Origin: Myrmaecium sp. VS I D KN 1
Lineage: Eukaryota; Ascomycota; Dothideomycetes; Valsariales; Valsariaceae
Length of the DNA stretch: 64,000 nt
Direction of reading: 5' to 3'
Assembly: GCA_019775845.1 (NCBI GenBank)
Contig: JADQAV010000038.1
Coordinates: 664,812-728,811 of the forward strand
The notes beneath the pieces were generated by a model. It saw only the letters and a program-made list of their open reading frames with translations. It was not told the origin of the DNA and did not search any database. Position numbers and translations under genes: made by a program. Of this stretch, positions 33,032-42,734 are shown in pieces (within the stretch, counting starts at the first letter, position 1; the number at the start of each line of letters is the position of its first letter).

Positions 33032-33714
33032 TCACATCAAGGCATCATTCATCTTGATTTCAACCGTCGTTGCATCTTGTGGCAGCGTCTCGCCTACAGC
33101 GATGTCAATGATTTGGCCAAATTCTTCTCTTGTACACTTGAAGAGACTTACCATAGGTCCTGAGCACACGCCAGGTTGACAGAGTAGCATTATACTTCAC
33201 AACCCATGCAGCAAAGCTCGGTCCCCCATAATTTAGAGACAGGTTGTCATCTATGGTCCATCCTTCCGCACGTATGCAACGCGGAGAGCACATGATATTG
33301 TCTTTGGTTGGCGGAACGACTTCGATGGGACAATCGGCTTGATACCAGCCGGTTAACGCGAGTTGTCCAACTGCTGCTGTTGTGTTGCGTGTGGACTCCC
33401 CTGAGGAGGCCACGAAGAGCTTGTATTGCCTAGCCTTCGGTCCAGCATTGAGCTCGGGTGTTGTTTGGACGCGCAACAGCGTCCCGCTCGTGGACGAAGC
33501 GGAACCCAAGAAGAGTTCGTCATCGCTGCCTTGATGGAGAAGTTGACCGTCAAGTTCGGTGTTGTTGCTACCTCTGTCAGTATATTTGGTATTTTGGGAT
33601 GCCTGTTGATCATCCTCACCTCCTGATCTGAAGAAAATAGTCTGTCGGCTGAGTGGATGTAGGTGCAGTGCGAACGCTTATTACCAATAAACTAGTGAGC
33701 AAGAGCCAGTGCAT
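33032..33714 (-). CDS. Small secreted protein, PhiA-like in outline
   Basis: Exons 33620-33714, 33152-33573 and 33032-33093 (192 residues). The start MHWLLLTSLLVISVRTAPTS is a clear signal peptide with likely cleavage after the Val-Arg-Thr-Ala region. The mature part has N-glycosylation sequons (NNT, NTT, NAT, NLS) and three Cys in a CPIEVVPPTKDNIMCSPRC block. A late segment, AEGWTIDDNLSLNYGGPSFAAW, echoes the GWSVD..LSF.G.GF pattern of fungal PhiA-type cell-wall proteins. The last exon (ending TTVEIKMNDALM) was found by splicing at a GTAAGT donor. Likely exported or wall-associated; function unknown. Similarity to PhiA is by eye only. Confidence 0.65.
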
Positions 33715-34528
33715 CTTTAGGTGGTCGAACGCCAAGAGTGAATAGTCCGTTGAAGCGGCAAGGAATTGAGGTTGTGTTATTGCTATATGATAGGTGAAGG
33801 TACTGAGGTCGGTGAAGAACTGGAGTAGATGTATGCACATTCCAATGTATTACTCAAGTTGAAGTTGTAGTGTAGTTGCCCTATACTAGTTCTGTCGTGC
33901 TTCAGGGAAGGAGCCCATGGGACCTATCAGCTTTGCACTCAGCCGCTTACAATACGATATCAGGTACCTAAGGTACCAAGGTAGTACTACTAGTACCTTA
34001 ACCACCCTTCTGTGCTTTACAATGTCGCAGTGCGTCCTCACTAGGTATATAGATCGGCTTGTCACTTCCAGGTTGTTTAAGCTGAGTTGACAACTTGCGC
34101 AGCATTGTGCCCGCTGCGAATTCGAGCCATGGTTCATGTCACTCTATGACAAGCAGGTATCCTGAACGACTCTGCTTGCGCCGGAACTAGCAGGTATATT
34201 CTTATTTTCCGAGAAGCGCCTGCCGTAATCGCTTCTCTGGACAGGCTCTAGTGTGGCAGCTGCAACTCATGCATGCATTTCCTCAAGATTTGATTCTTTA
34301 AGGAGAGAATCAGACGGCGGTATGAGGGCCGCCTGAGCGGCATTGTCCGCCACCCAGCGATATATGGACGATAGTATAATCAGAATGCCGTCAAGTGATA
34401 TGACCTCTAATCCGCCCTGAACTGCCGGGACTCCATCACTCTACATGATTCAAGCGAACTGGATGTCGCTTGCTCGGATGCGGTGATAACAGCGTTTCAC
34501 GCATATTGGATCAACTTCTGGGGTATTT
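33715..34528. other. Intergenic region with AGGTACC palindromes
   Basis: No gene is supported. At 33962-34002 there is a cluster of AGGTACC/GGTAC palindromic motifs (GGTACCTAAGGTACC is itself a perfect palindrome), about 250 bp upstream of the secreted-protein start. Confidence 0.45.
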
Positions 34529-36225
34529 CTACGGTCTTAGGTCAACAAGTTCGAAGCCCATAGGAGTTTCGTAGACATGACCTGGTCGCAATGCACCTGT
34601 GTAAAGATCGTTCCCCGGGTGGGGATGGAAAACCGAACTTTGGGTACATTTCAGAATGATTTGCATGCCAGGGGGATCCGTGAGACGAAAAACGCCCCAT
34701 CTAATGGTCAGTCGAGTCAGAAGATATCCCAGCGGTAGTGTAGAGATGACTTACGATGGGTCTTTGCTTGGAGCGCACACAATTGCAATACTTTCGGGTA
34801 GCATGACCTGATAACCGCAATGTGTGTGCAGATCTCTACTGCTCATGAAACAGGATTGGGTCGGATGGGTATGGATCCATCCCAATACCATGAGATCTTC
34901 TTTGTCACAATAGTTGAACAACGCGCCTTCATTCAACGTCTCACATGTATCTGAGGTGCTCTCTTGCTCCGGAATGACCAATTTAGTAATGAACAAAGCA
35001 TTTGACATGAGGGTACCGCATAGTACACCGCATGTCTCCAGGTTATTCAATGTATTAGGCAACGATACTTCCAGAAATTTGGTGCGCAGGTTTCGAGGGA
35101 GAAAGACCGAGCGTAGAGCATTGCCATTCTCGAGTTCTGCTGACGGTTTGAACCAATAGTTCTTAGGGTCCAGTTTGTCATCGGAGTTCTGCGTTATATC
35201 CTGGGCTGTTTGCGCCACAGTCTGCTCGATCGAAAACTTGCTTGGGACAGGAGGTGGTTTAGAGATCTCTCGAAAACCCTCTGCGGGGACCTTAGGTGGC
35301 AACGAAGGCAATGGATATGACGATGTGGGAATCTTAGCCGATGCGTGAGAGGAATGTGTCCCATTGACGCGAGCTGGTTCAGCTGAGGCTCTCTTGACGA
35401 CAGGATAGTTGTACGCAGTGGTAGAAACAGCTTCGTTCCGTCTTGGATTGCCTTGGGGTGATGATATCCTTCGTTGCCAGCGGTCCATGTCTTTTAAGCA
35501 TTGTGACAAATCTTCAAGACTGTTCTCTTCAAGATCTTCATCGTACCTCCGTTCGCGGTGCGTCAATACTTCGCCTAGGTCGCTCTCGGCGTGCTGTAAA
35601 GATTCGTCCCCTGCCTTTGCACCGGGTCGCCAATTCCCATTCCTCTTCAACAGTTCTCGCTGAGCTATCCTGGCTGCCAAGTCCCGGTTTTCACCGGGTT
35701 CGAGAGCCTCCTTCTCTGAGATGAGATTGTCTGAAGGAGTCCGATCGGCATTATGCGGCACTCCATGGGCGTCCTGCCTTTGAACGACATTACGCGTGCG
35801 AGGATTTCGCCATTTCTGCAAGGAAATGGCGTGGCATGTTTGTATTCTAGGCTTCAGTGCCTCTAGTTTCTCAAGATTATTTTGAACAGCCTTATTTGCC
35901 TCGTTTAGCAATGGCTTGTTATGCGGCAGGCGGGAGTCCGGATGCCGAGAAAGGCGCTCTAGGACCAGGATTGCATGACGGAGGAGCAATATATACGTCT
36001 GTTGGTCGTTGCCTTCTGCTTCGTATATCCGAGCCTGTTGGACTAGTCAGCGCATTTGCGATTGACGCCGGCGGCGTTTCCATATACCTCTTTTTGAATG
36101 GTGTCAGCACTTCTCAGCCAAACATGGAGAGGTATAGCATCGTTGTAATCGAATGTAGTAGCGATCCTCGAAAGCTCATCGACACTTCTGGGGAAGCTGG
36201 AGGCATGGGCAGAGTTGGTTGCCAT
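34529..36225 (-). CDS. AMSH/Sst2-type JAMM deubiquitinase
   Basis: Exons 36088-36225, 34755-36034 and 34529-34700 (529 residues). The N-terminal helical region (SVDELSRIATTFDYNDAIPL ... ARIYEAEGNDQQTYILLLRH) matches the MIT/USP8-dimerisation-type fold of AMSH. The C-terminal MPN+ domain (about 340-529) has the upstream Glu (ETCGVLCG) and the full JAMM motif (HTHPTQSCFMSSRD). It also has AMSH-specific parts: the CETLNEG insertion and the final FRLTDPPGMQIILKC ... GHVYETPMGFELVDLRP. AMSH enzymes cleave K63-linked ubiquitin chains on endosomal cargo with ESCRT-0/III, so this protein should act in multivesicular-body sorting. All zinc ligands are visible, so it is predicted active. Confidence 0.92.
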
Positions 36226-36638
36226 CTGTGCTTGCTTAGCGTATCCTTTAGGATAGATGACAAGTGCCTCCCAAGGTGCTGGGACTACGCTATTCCAGGT
36301 GTAAAGAAGGACTGAGGCGAGGGAGGAATTCGAATCGTCCTCTCATTATTCCTGTCGGTCTGGCGATTCCGCTTCGATCTCGTTTAATCTCGTTTAATCT
36401 CGGGCGTCCAACGATTTACCTGATTACGTTGCTATATTGGCTTCAGTTCCGGGCGTTGGTCAGTTGCGGAGGCCCGCCGGAGGCATGTGGTAAAGGTCCC
36501 CCGCGCCCCCGCCCGGGCCGGTTCCCGCGATCGCCGGATCGGGTCGGCATTTTCCCGAAAGATTTCTCGGATTACCCCCCCGGGCCCGGGCCCGGGCCAT
36601 GCACATTTTATACTCGTTCATCCACTCGCGTGTGAGCA
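36226..36638. promoter_or_regulatory. Divergent promoter of AMSH and mtTFB-like genes
   Basis: This is 413 bp. It contains tandem TCTCGTTTAA units (about 36377-36402) and a very GC-rich block (36465-36600) ending in a repeated GGGCCC/CCCGGG hexamer array (about 36578-36598), some 40 bp before the plus-strand start codon. Confidence 0.5.
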
Positions 36639-39072
36639 ATGACGGCCACTCTTATATACAGATCCTTTCGGAGCTACAAGTTGTTATACTCCCAAGTGCG
36701 CGCATACCGGACTGCGCAAATCTTGCGTTCAGCCAATGCATTATCCGCTGAGACACCTACGGCAGAAAGGCTCGCAAAAAGCACGCCCAGTGATGAGACC
36801 TCAACCGAGGAACCCAATGGAGGAGCTTCTAGGTCGGAGGCAGGAATGACAAGGCAGTCTAGACAAAGTACCTCAACGGAAGATCTGTCCGCCGCGACAG
36901 ATACCGCTAAACCTTCCTCTACGACGCTGGCTGCAAAGGCTTCACCAACAGAGGAGCTGTCTCCATCGAAAACTACTCCGGAGGGGAAGCGCAAGCCGGG
37001 GCGACCTAAGAGGACTCCGTCAGCGGATGCTGAGGAGAAGCGCAAGCCGGGGCGACCGAAGAGAATTCCGGCAGCGGATGCTGAGAAAAAACCCACCAAA
37101 ACCAAGAAGATTCCGCCAGCGGATGCGGAGAAAAAACCCACCAAAACCAAGAAGATTCCGCCAGCGGATGTTAATAAACGGCGCGGCAAAACCGAGGAGA
37201 ATCAGCCATCTGAAGAAACGCAGGTTATGACTCGTCGCTCTGTGCGAAAACCAGGTGACATATACTGGCCGTTTGCACCCGACCCTCCCAACCCAAAATA
37301 TCCGATATCAGAGCAATTGGCGAAAATTCCACGCTTGGACTCAGAAAGCCACGTAGTTAATATTGTCAACCCTGAGCTATGTGGTATGTCCTATCCTATC
37401 GCTTCTCTCTCGCCATCCGTGCAATAGCAACTGACCAGGCTTGCTAGATGACATACTATCCTACATAGGCCCGAGCCTGAAACAATATGAAGGATTTGAT
37501 ATACTTGACATCAATCCTGGGGCAGGAGTATGGTCCTCTAAGCTTCATGATCTCCTCAAGCCTCGTACGCATGTGCTTCTTGAGCCAGAAGCAGAACGTT
37601 ATTCTTCCTTCCTGGAGCCGCTGCTCAATAAACCTGGCTCAACATACAAGCTGTCCACCCTCGATCCCTCACAATATACTACTTATACGGAAATATTTGA
37701 CCAGGGATTACTCCCCCATCAGCGCCCGACGGGGAAGAATGAGACAAACCGCACCCTCCTTGTCACCGGCTCTTTTGCTTATGACCGCGAAAAAGCAGGT
37801 TTCGGACATCATTCTGTCGCGCGTCAGCTGGTGTCAAAGCTCGCCAATACTTCGTGGTCCAACCACCTCATTCATCGGTATGGTGCGGTCAAAATGCTCC
37901 TGTGGATGACTCGCCTCGAGGGGGATGCTTTCCTCCCTAAGTCTATCACAACAGTTTCGAAGTTATCACAACTTGCAGAGCAGACGCACGATGTTCATTG
38001 CGTTGCTACCAGCGAAACAAAAGTCTTGAGTAACCTGAGATTCCGGGCTGAGCGGATGCCAGACCTCGAATGGGCGAGCGCGAAGACGGTTGCATCGCGG
38101 ATGTTGGCGTCGGGCCTTGAAATACCAGAACACCGTCAGTTAACTTTGCATCGGAAAGCATTACAGGCCGTCAAGTCCGGTGCTTCGCTTGGGCCTGAAG
38201 ATTACGTTATTGACCCTGATGAACTTTTTGGATTCAGTATGACCAAAGATAAAAAGGAAAAACTGGACAAGCTTGAGTCCAACTATCAAAAAGGGAAGAT
38301 CCCCAAGACACTGGATAAACCTAGTGGACGTGTCGTCATAAATCCGGAATATCAGGAATACATGCGCCTGAAATCGTATGATGAGCGGAAGTATCAGTTT
38401 CGTAAAAGTCTCCAGGACGTGACAGAAGCGGTGCTGAAGACGTGGGAGGTTGAAAAGCAGCTTACCGCAGGGGGTGCCACCCCAGAGAGACAAACCGAAA
38501 TAAGAGGATTGCTGCAAGATGTCGAGTTGGAGCAAAATGCCATGCTCAAGAATTTACCCTCGATGCATCGAGCGGACTCGCATATCAAACGCGATCTACT
38601 TGCCGATGCCGATAATGGTATCGCCTTTCGAGCAGAACCACAACGCCTCATGTGGGACCGGCGAGAGTATGAGCCGTTGCTGGCTCGTCCGGACGACTTC
38701 TGGCCCTCAGCTGATATGTTACTCTTATCCTTGGATCCTCTTCCTCGGCCGCAAGACAACATGGAAGGCTACTATAATGACTATTTGATGGACTTTTTGG
38801 TACCGCTGCTCTCAGTCATCTCCGCCCCAGTGCCCAGGGCCATGGAGTCACTTGCTCCCGGTGGGTCCAGCTTGATAGACAAAGCACCTTCTATCAAGGA
38901 TATCCGTCAGGGTAGTCGACTGAACCTCGAGGACTTTCGGGTGAGGATGCTGAACCGACAAATGATCCACGAGTTGTTGGTAGCTTTCAGAGCATGGCCG
39001 TTTAAGCCGAGAGGTGCTGAGAGCACACACTTCTTCATCTCAAATCTGCATTTCGAGGATCAAATGGATTAG
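36639..39072 (+). CDS. Mitochondrial transcription factor B (Mtf1)-like, with AT-hooks
   Basis: Exons 36639-37383 and 37448-39072 (789 residues). The start MTATLIYRSFRSYKLLYSQV is basic/hydroxylated, like a mitochondrial presequence. Residues 40-200 are disordered with two AT-hook cores (KRKPGRPKR, about 117-125 and 134-142) and a near-identical 15-residue repeat (KKPTKTKKIPPADAE, about 150-178). From about residue 250 comes a methyltransferase-like fold of the rRNA dimethylase/mtTFB superfamily: FDILDINPGAGVWSSKLHDL (SAM-site-like), HVLLEPEAERY and LVTGSFAY. A long C-terminal region with PDDFWPSADMLLLSLDPLPR follows. This family includes yeast Mtf1, the specificity factor of mitochondrial RNA polymerase. 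It is more than twice the yeast length (341). Methyltransferase activity is not implied. Confidence 0.72.
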
Positions 39073-39320
39073 CGCATCTAAGTGGCTGGCACATTTGTTA
39101 GTTACTCTGTATCTACGCTAAGTCTTGATGGCTGTTGGTTATTGGAGGTAGGTGATTATAGTCTTGACTGCTTCTATGTGTATATGACTGTAAGAATACA
39201 ATCAGGTTGTGCCGCAACTCAGCATGTGAATCGTTGAAAGCCACTGTCTCATGCAGCGTACATACACATGTTCCATCCCAATGAACCGCCCAAACAAACT
39301 TGGGCTCAGATAGAACTCAT

Positions 39321-39916
39321 TCACTCCTTCTTGCCCTTGCCTCCGTCCCCTTGTTGGTTGTTGAACTCCGCCAGGAGATCCATCAAGCTGTCCTCGCCGC
39401 TGGCCTAGAACATGAGCATGCTATGTCAGTCTCGATATGAAGCCTATCGTATCGCCTGTGTTGCCACCGCCGATTCCGCAACCCTCCCGGGTAGCCGGAG
39501 CAATGCGCCGGGCCCTCCATTCAGGCGTGAACGTGTACTACAGAGCGGATGTATGGACTCACCTCTGGAGCGTCGGACTCTGTCGCCTCAGCATCCCAGC
39601 CTCTTCCGAACCGCTTGCGGAACCTTCTGAGCTTGCCCGCCTCGTCCTCCTCGACATTCAGCAGCTTCTGTGAGCTTGGATTCCAGAGCACGGTGTTACG
39701 ATTGTCCTTCGTGCTGTTGTACACCGGTGTCGGAGAGGTTGTGCGCTGGAAGAAGCTGGAGCCGTCTGAGAGTGTGATCAATTGTGTGAAGGTGTATGGT
39801 CGCTTCGGGCGGCGGAGGAGGGAGGCGTGTCGGATTTGCTGGTGCTGCTGCGGCCGGATCTGCGGAAGCGCTCGGGAGACTGTGCGAAAGGGCGCGGAGA
39901 AAGCTGAGCATGCCAT
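39321..39916 (-). CDS. Mitochondrial ribosomal protein bL31m
   Basis: Exons 39563-39916 and 39321-39404 (145 residues). A basic presequence (MACSAFSAPFRTVSRALPQI ... RHASLLRRPKRPYTFTQLI) leads to the bL31-like core, TLSDGSSFFQRTTSPTPVYN, then STKDNRNTVLWNPSSQKL, which is typical of fungal bL31m (yeast Mrpl36). The short second exon ends in an acidic/basic tail, SLMDLLAEFNNQQGDGGKGK. It is a component of the mitochondrial large subunit central protuberance. It shares a 313-bp divergent promoter with another mitochondrial-type gene. Confidence 0.85.
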
Positions 39917-40229
39917 CGTGGCTGGAGGTGCGAATTGGGTGAGTGGAATCGATAACTAGGTATCGTCTGCGGGCTTGTTCGGAGGTGAAGTTGGAGGGTT
40001 GCGGAGCGGAGGTTTTTTTCCGGACTCCCGCCCGAGGGTCTGCGGACCGCATCGCAGTGCTAAACCTCGTCCCATCCGCTTCAGCCTCAATCACTACACA
40101 TTTGCGCTGTCGCGTTTAGTATTACGGCCGTCCCGGGCTTTGCCAGCCAGATAAGTACGCGAACTTGCTGGCTATGATGCGCTGCCGAGCCAACGCAGCG
40201 GCCCTGGAGTTTTACAAGGTCTTTTACCG
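39917..40229. promoter_or_regulatory. Short divergent promoter of two mitochondrial-type genes
   Basis: This is 313 bp between the start codons of bL31m and the flavin-reductase-like gene. No TATA box or other element stands out. Confidence 0.4.
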
Positions 40230-42239
40230 TTGGAACTGCTTCGGTATGTACGCGTTCCTCTGCAAGAGCATGAAGGGTCAATATGGTTGAACGATCTCAT
40301 AGCCGCCACCTCTTACGCGGTCCACACCGGGAAGACTTCTTTGCTCTCATCACGAATATCCGCATTCCACAGACACCGTCGGACTTGTTGCTATGGAACG
40401 CTTTCGCGGCGCGCTTTTTCGTCGGAAGGGCGACGGCCGGAGACGTCACTGGATGACGCCGAGAGGCCTCGACGGGAGCAGCTGTCGCATTCGGCTGAAA
40501 GAGTAAGGGACGCAAGCGGTCGACAAAACGGGCAACAAGACGCACTACGCCCACACTTGCGGTCATTAGATCCGGAACGGCATTTTCGAGAATATATGAG
40601 GTCAATGCCTGCATCCATCGTCGTCATCGCGGCGCCGAAGTCACCAGATCCGCGGAACAAGTCTTACTTCGGCATGGCTGTCTCTTCCTTCAACACCGTG
40701 GCAATGTCACCCACTCCCGTCGTATCCTTCAATGTCAAACGGCCTTCGCATACACTGGATCGCATCCTTGAAACCGGATACTGCCGTATTCATCTACTGG
40801 ATTCATCACCGGAAGCAGCCAGGATCGCGGATGTATTCACTCGGGGCCAGCAAAAGTCGTCGAGTCCATTCGACACGTTAGGTCATGCTGGCGCCGAGAT
40901 CCATGACTGGGGACTCCCTACCATTGTCCACCCGGCCGTATTTGCGCATTTTGTATGCAAGGTCGCAGGCACTCTTCCGGTTCATGATCATCTCATTGTC
41001 ACGGCCGAAGTCGAGTCCCTCACCAGCGACATAGAACCTGACAGCATCAGGGGGTTGGCATATCAAAATCGGGCTTATCGGGGGGTTGGGGAGAGGCTCG
41101 TCTTCGAGCCTCTTTATTACCCCGTGCGTGACGTCCATATCGCCCCCGACTGCCAATCTCACAGTGCGGATCAGGTTCTCAAAAGTAACGCAAGCGCTGA
41201 GGCTGGAGCCCGCCCGCAATTATCCCTGAACGGATTTGCCCCTACAAGGCCGCTACGCGCCCCCGAACACGACCCTGTTGATGCGTTGTCCGGTCATGTG
41301 GAAGAAAAACGCCCTAGGCGGCCTAAAAAGGTATATGACGGCGATCCGTTACGGGACCCTAGACCATTTACCCTTCAAAGGGAAATAGTTGAGCGACGTA
41401 TTCAGGCCAAGCTCAATCGCCCAGCTTTCCCTTCCTGGAGGCGATCATCGTTCGCCATGGCACAGGAGGCTGTGGCGGCTTCGCAGGCTCCGCCTCCTAT
41501 TCGACGTGTACTCACCGACAAACATGCGAGCGAATCTCCTTTTCCTTCGACTGCAGGGATATACGGAACTGACGCAGAACGCCTGTCACCAACAAATCCC
41601 GAACGGCAGCAGGAACAACAGGACACAGAGTCGGGTTGGCGGGAAGAGTGGAAGTCGCAGCACGAAGAGGGCTACATGGACATGGAAAGGCCGGGAAAGT
41701 CCAAGTGGGAACTTTTCAACAACCTCCGAAAGCGCCCCAAGGGCGAAGCAGCTCGTGGCCCGCGCATCCGCCCTCACATCTCAATCTCGCCCCCCGAGTT
41801 TCAGTGGGAGGCGTATCCTAACACGCCGGCCATTGCCGGGCTCTTACGACGCAATGAAGAAATCAAGAAGACCGACGACGGTACGATCCGCGTCATCAGT
41901 GCGCAGCGCGAAGAAATTCTGAAGAGACGGAAGAGCCATAAGAGCTGGAGGGCGTACCTGGCGAAAGGGAAGGAGTTGCGGGCGGCGCGGGAGAAACGGG
42001 AGATGGAGGGGGAGAAACGGGAAATGGAGGGGGAGAAACGGGAAATAGAGGGTGAGAAACGGGAAATGGAGAGGAAAACGGTCAAGCAGGTGAGACATGA
42101 TTTCGAGATGGGAAGGAGAAAGCGGTGGCAGGAGCAGAGGGCGAAGAGCGCCGGTCAAGATGAGAAGGATGAGGTCGAAACGGGTTCCGAACAGCAGGAG
42201 TTCACCCTGTACGATGTGTTTAGCAAGGGCTTTTTCTAG
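40230..42239 (+). CDS. Mitochondrial flavin-reductase-like protein with charged C-terminal extension
   Basis: A single exon of 669 residues. The presequence-like N-terminus includes RTCCYGTLSRRAFSSEG, an R-x-(A/F)-S-S cleavage-like site. Residues about 118-290 form a flavin-reductase-like FMN-binding split barrel (FREYMRSMPASIVVIAAPKS; GMAVSSFNTVAMSPTPVVSF; CRIHLLDSSPEAARIADVF; KVAGTLPVHDHLIVTAEVES). A 370-residue region without a known domain follows, with FELFNNLRKRP-like and PAFPSWRRSSFAMAQE segments. Its lysine/glutamate-rich helix carries four copies of a 7-residue unit (EKREMEG, DNA about 41990-42074), and the protein ends in TLYDVFSKGFF. Substrate and role are unknown. Such fusions may serve mitochondrial gene expression rather than classical flavin reduction (inference). 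The start codon could lie further downstream. Confidence 0.75.
   Translation: MELLRYVRVPLQEHEGSIWLNDLIAATSYAVHTGKTSLLSSRISAFHRHRRTCCYGTLSRRAFSSEGRRPETSLDDAERPRREQLSHSAERVRDASGRQNGQQDALRPHLRSLDPERHFREYMRSMPASIVVIAAPKSPDPRNKSYFGMAVSSFNTVAMSPTPVVSFNVKRPSHTLDRILETGYCRIHLLDSSPEAARIADVFTRGQQKSSSPFDTLGHAGAEIHDWGLPTIVHPAVFAHFVCKVAGTLPVHDHLIVTAEVESLTSDIEPDSIRGLAYQNRAYRGVGERLVFEPLYYPVRDVHIAPDCQSHSADQVLKSNASAEAGARPQLSLNGFAPTRPLRAPEHDPVDALSGHVEEKRPRRPKKVYDGDPLRDPRPFTLQREIVERRIQAKLNRPAFPSWRRSSFAMAQEAVAASQAPPPIRRVLTDKHASESPFPSTAGIYGTDAERLSPTNPERQQEQQDTESGWREEWKSQHEEGYMDMERPGKSKWELFNNLRKRPKGEAARGPRIRPHISISPPEFQWEAYPNTPAIAGLLRRNEEIKKTDDGTIRVISAQREEILKRRKSHKSWRAYLAKGKELRAAREKREMEGEKREMEGEKREIEGEKREMERKTVKQVRHDFEMGRRKRWQEQRAKSAGQDEKDEVETGSEQQEFTLYDVFSKGFF
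41990..42074 (+). repeat. Four 21-nt tandem repeats in the flavin-reductase-like gene
   Basis: Near-identical 21-nt units (GAGAAACGGGAAATGGAGGG core) encode EKREMEG four times; the third unit has an ATA in place of ATG. Confidence 0.85.
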
Positions 42240-42734
42240 TGGTCTTCTTGTCTTTCTGGGTACCCCGGACAGGAGAGAGTATTGTATTATGCGTGCATAT
42301 CACTCAGCCCTATTATTACCACTCACAATATTATACCGTCTTGAGTCATCTTTGTTTCTACCATCATTTCTCCCGTCGTGGCTCATGCATATCGCGCCGT
42401 CGGGCTTACTCTAGGACGTAGGGAAACGTTTGTCTCGTCGAGCCTTCTAGTAGGAAAACAACGGCATCCAGCAATCATATCACAACCATGCACCGTCTTC
42501 TCCCGTTTGTATGCGTCGCTTCTCAGATGAAAAAAGAAAAGGGGGTATCGATTATTTTTGCCCACCACCGCGGCCACCATTACCACCAACCCGTTCTAAA
42601 TCCTATCCTACATACTACATAGATTAAAGCGTAGAAGCGGGAGATAAATACAATCAAGAAAGAAAGAAATAACAAGACCATGTATGCAATCCAAGAAGTC
42701 TGCAAGCGCTCCCCCGTCACCAAGTTCTTCACGA
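42240..42734. other. Intergenic region between convergent genes
   Basis: No gene is supported. It holds AT-rich 3' flanks of the flavin-reductase-like and F-box genes. Confidence 0.35.
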
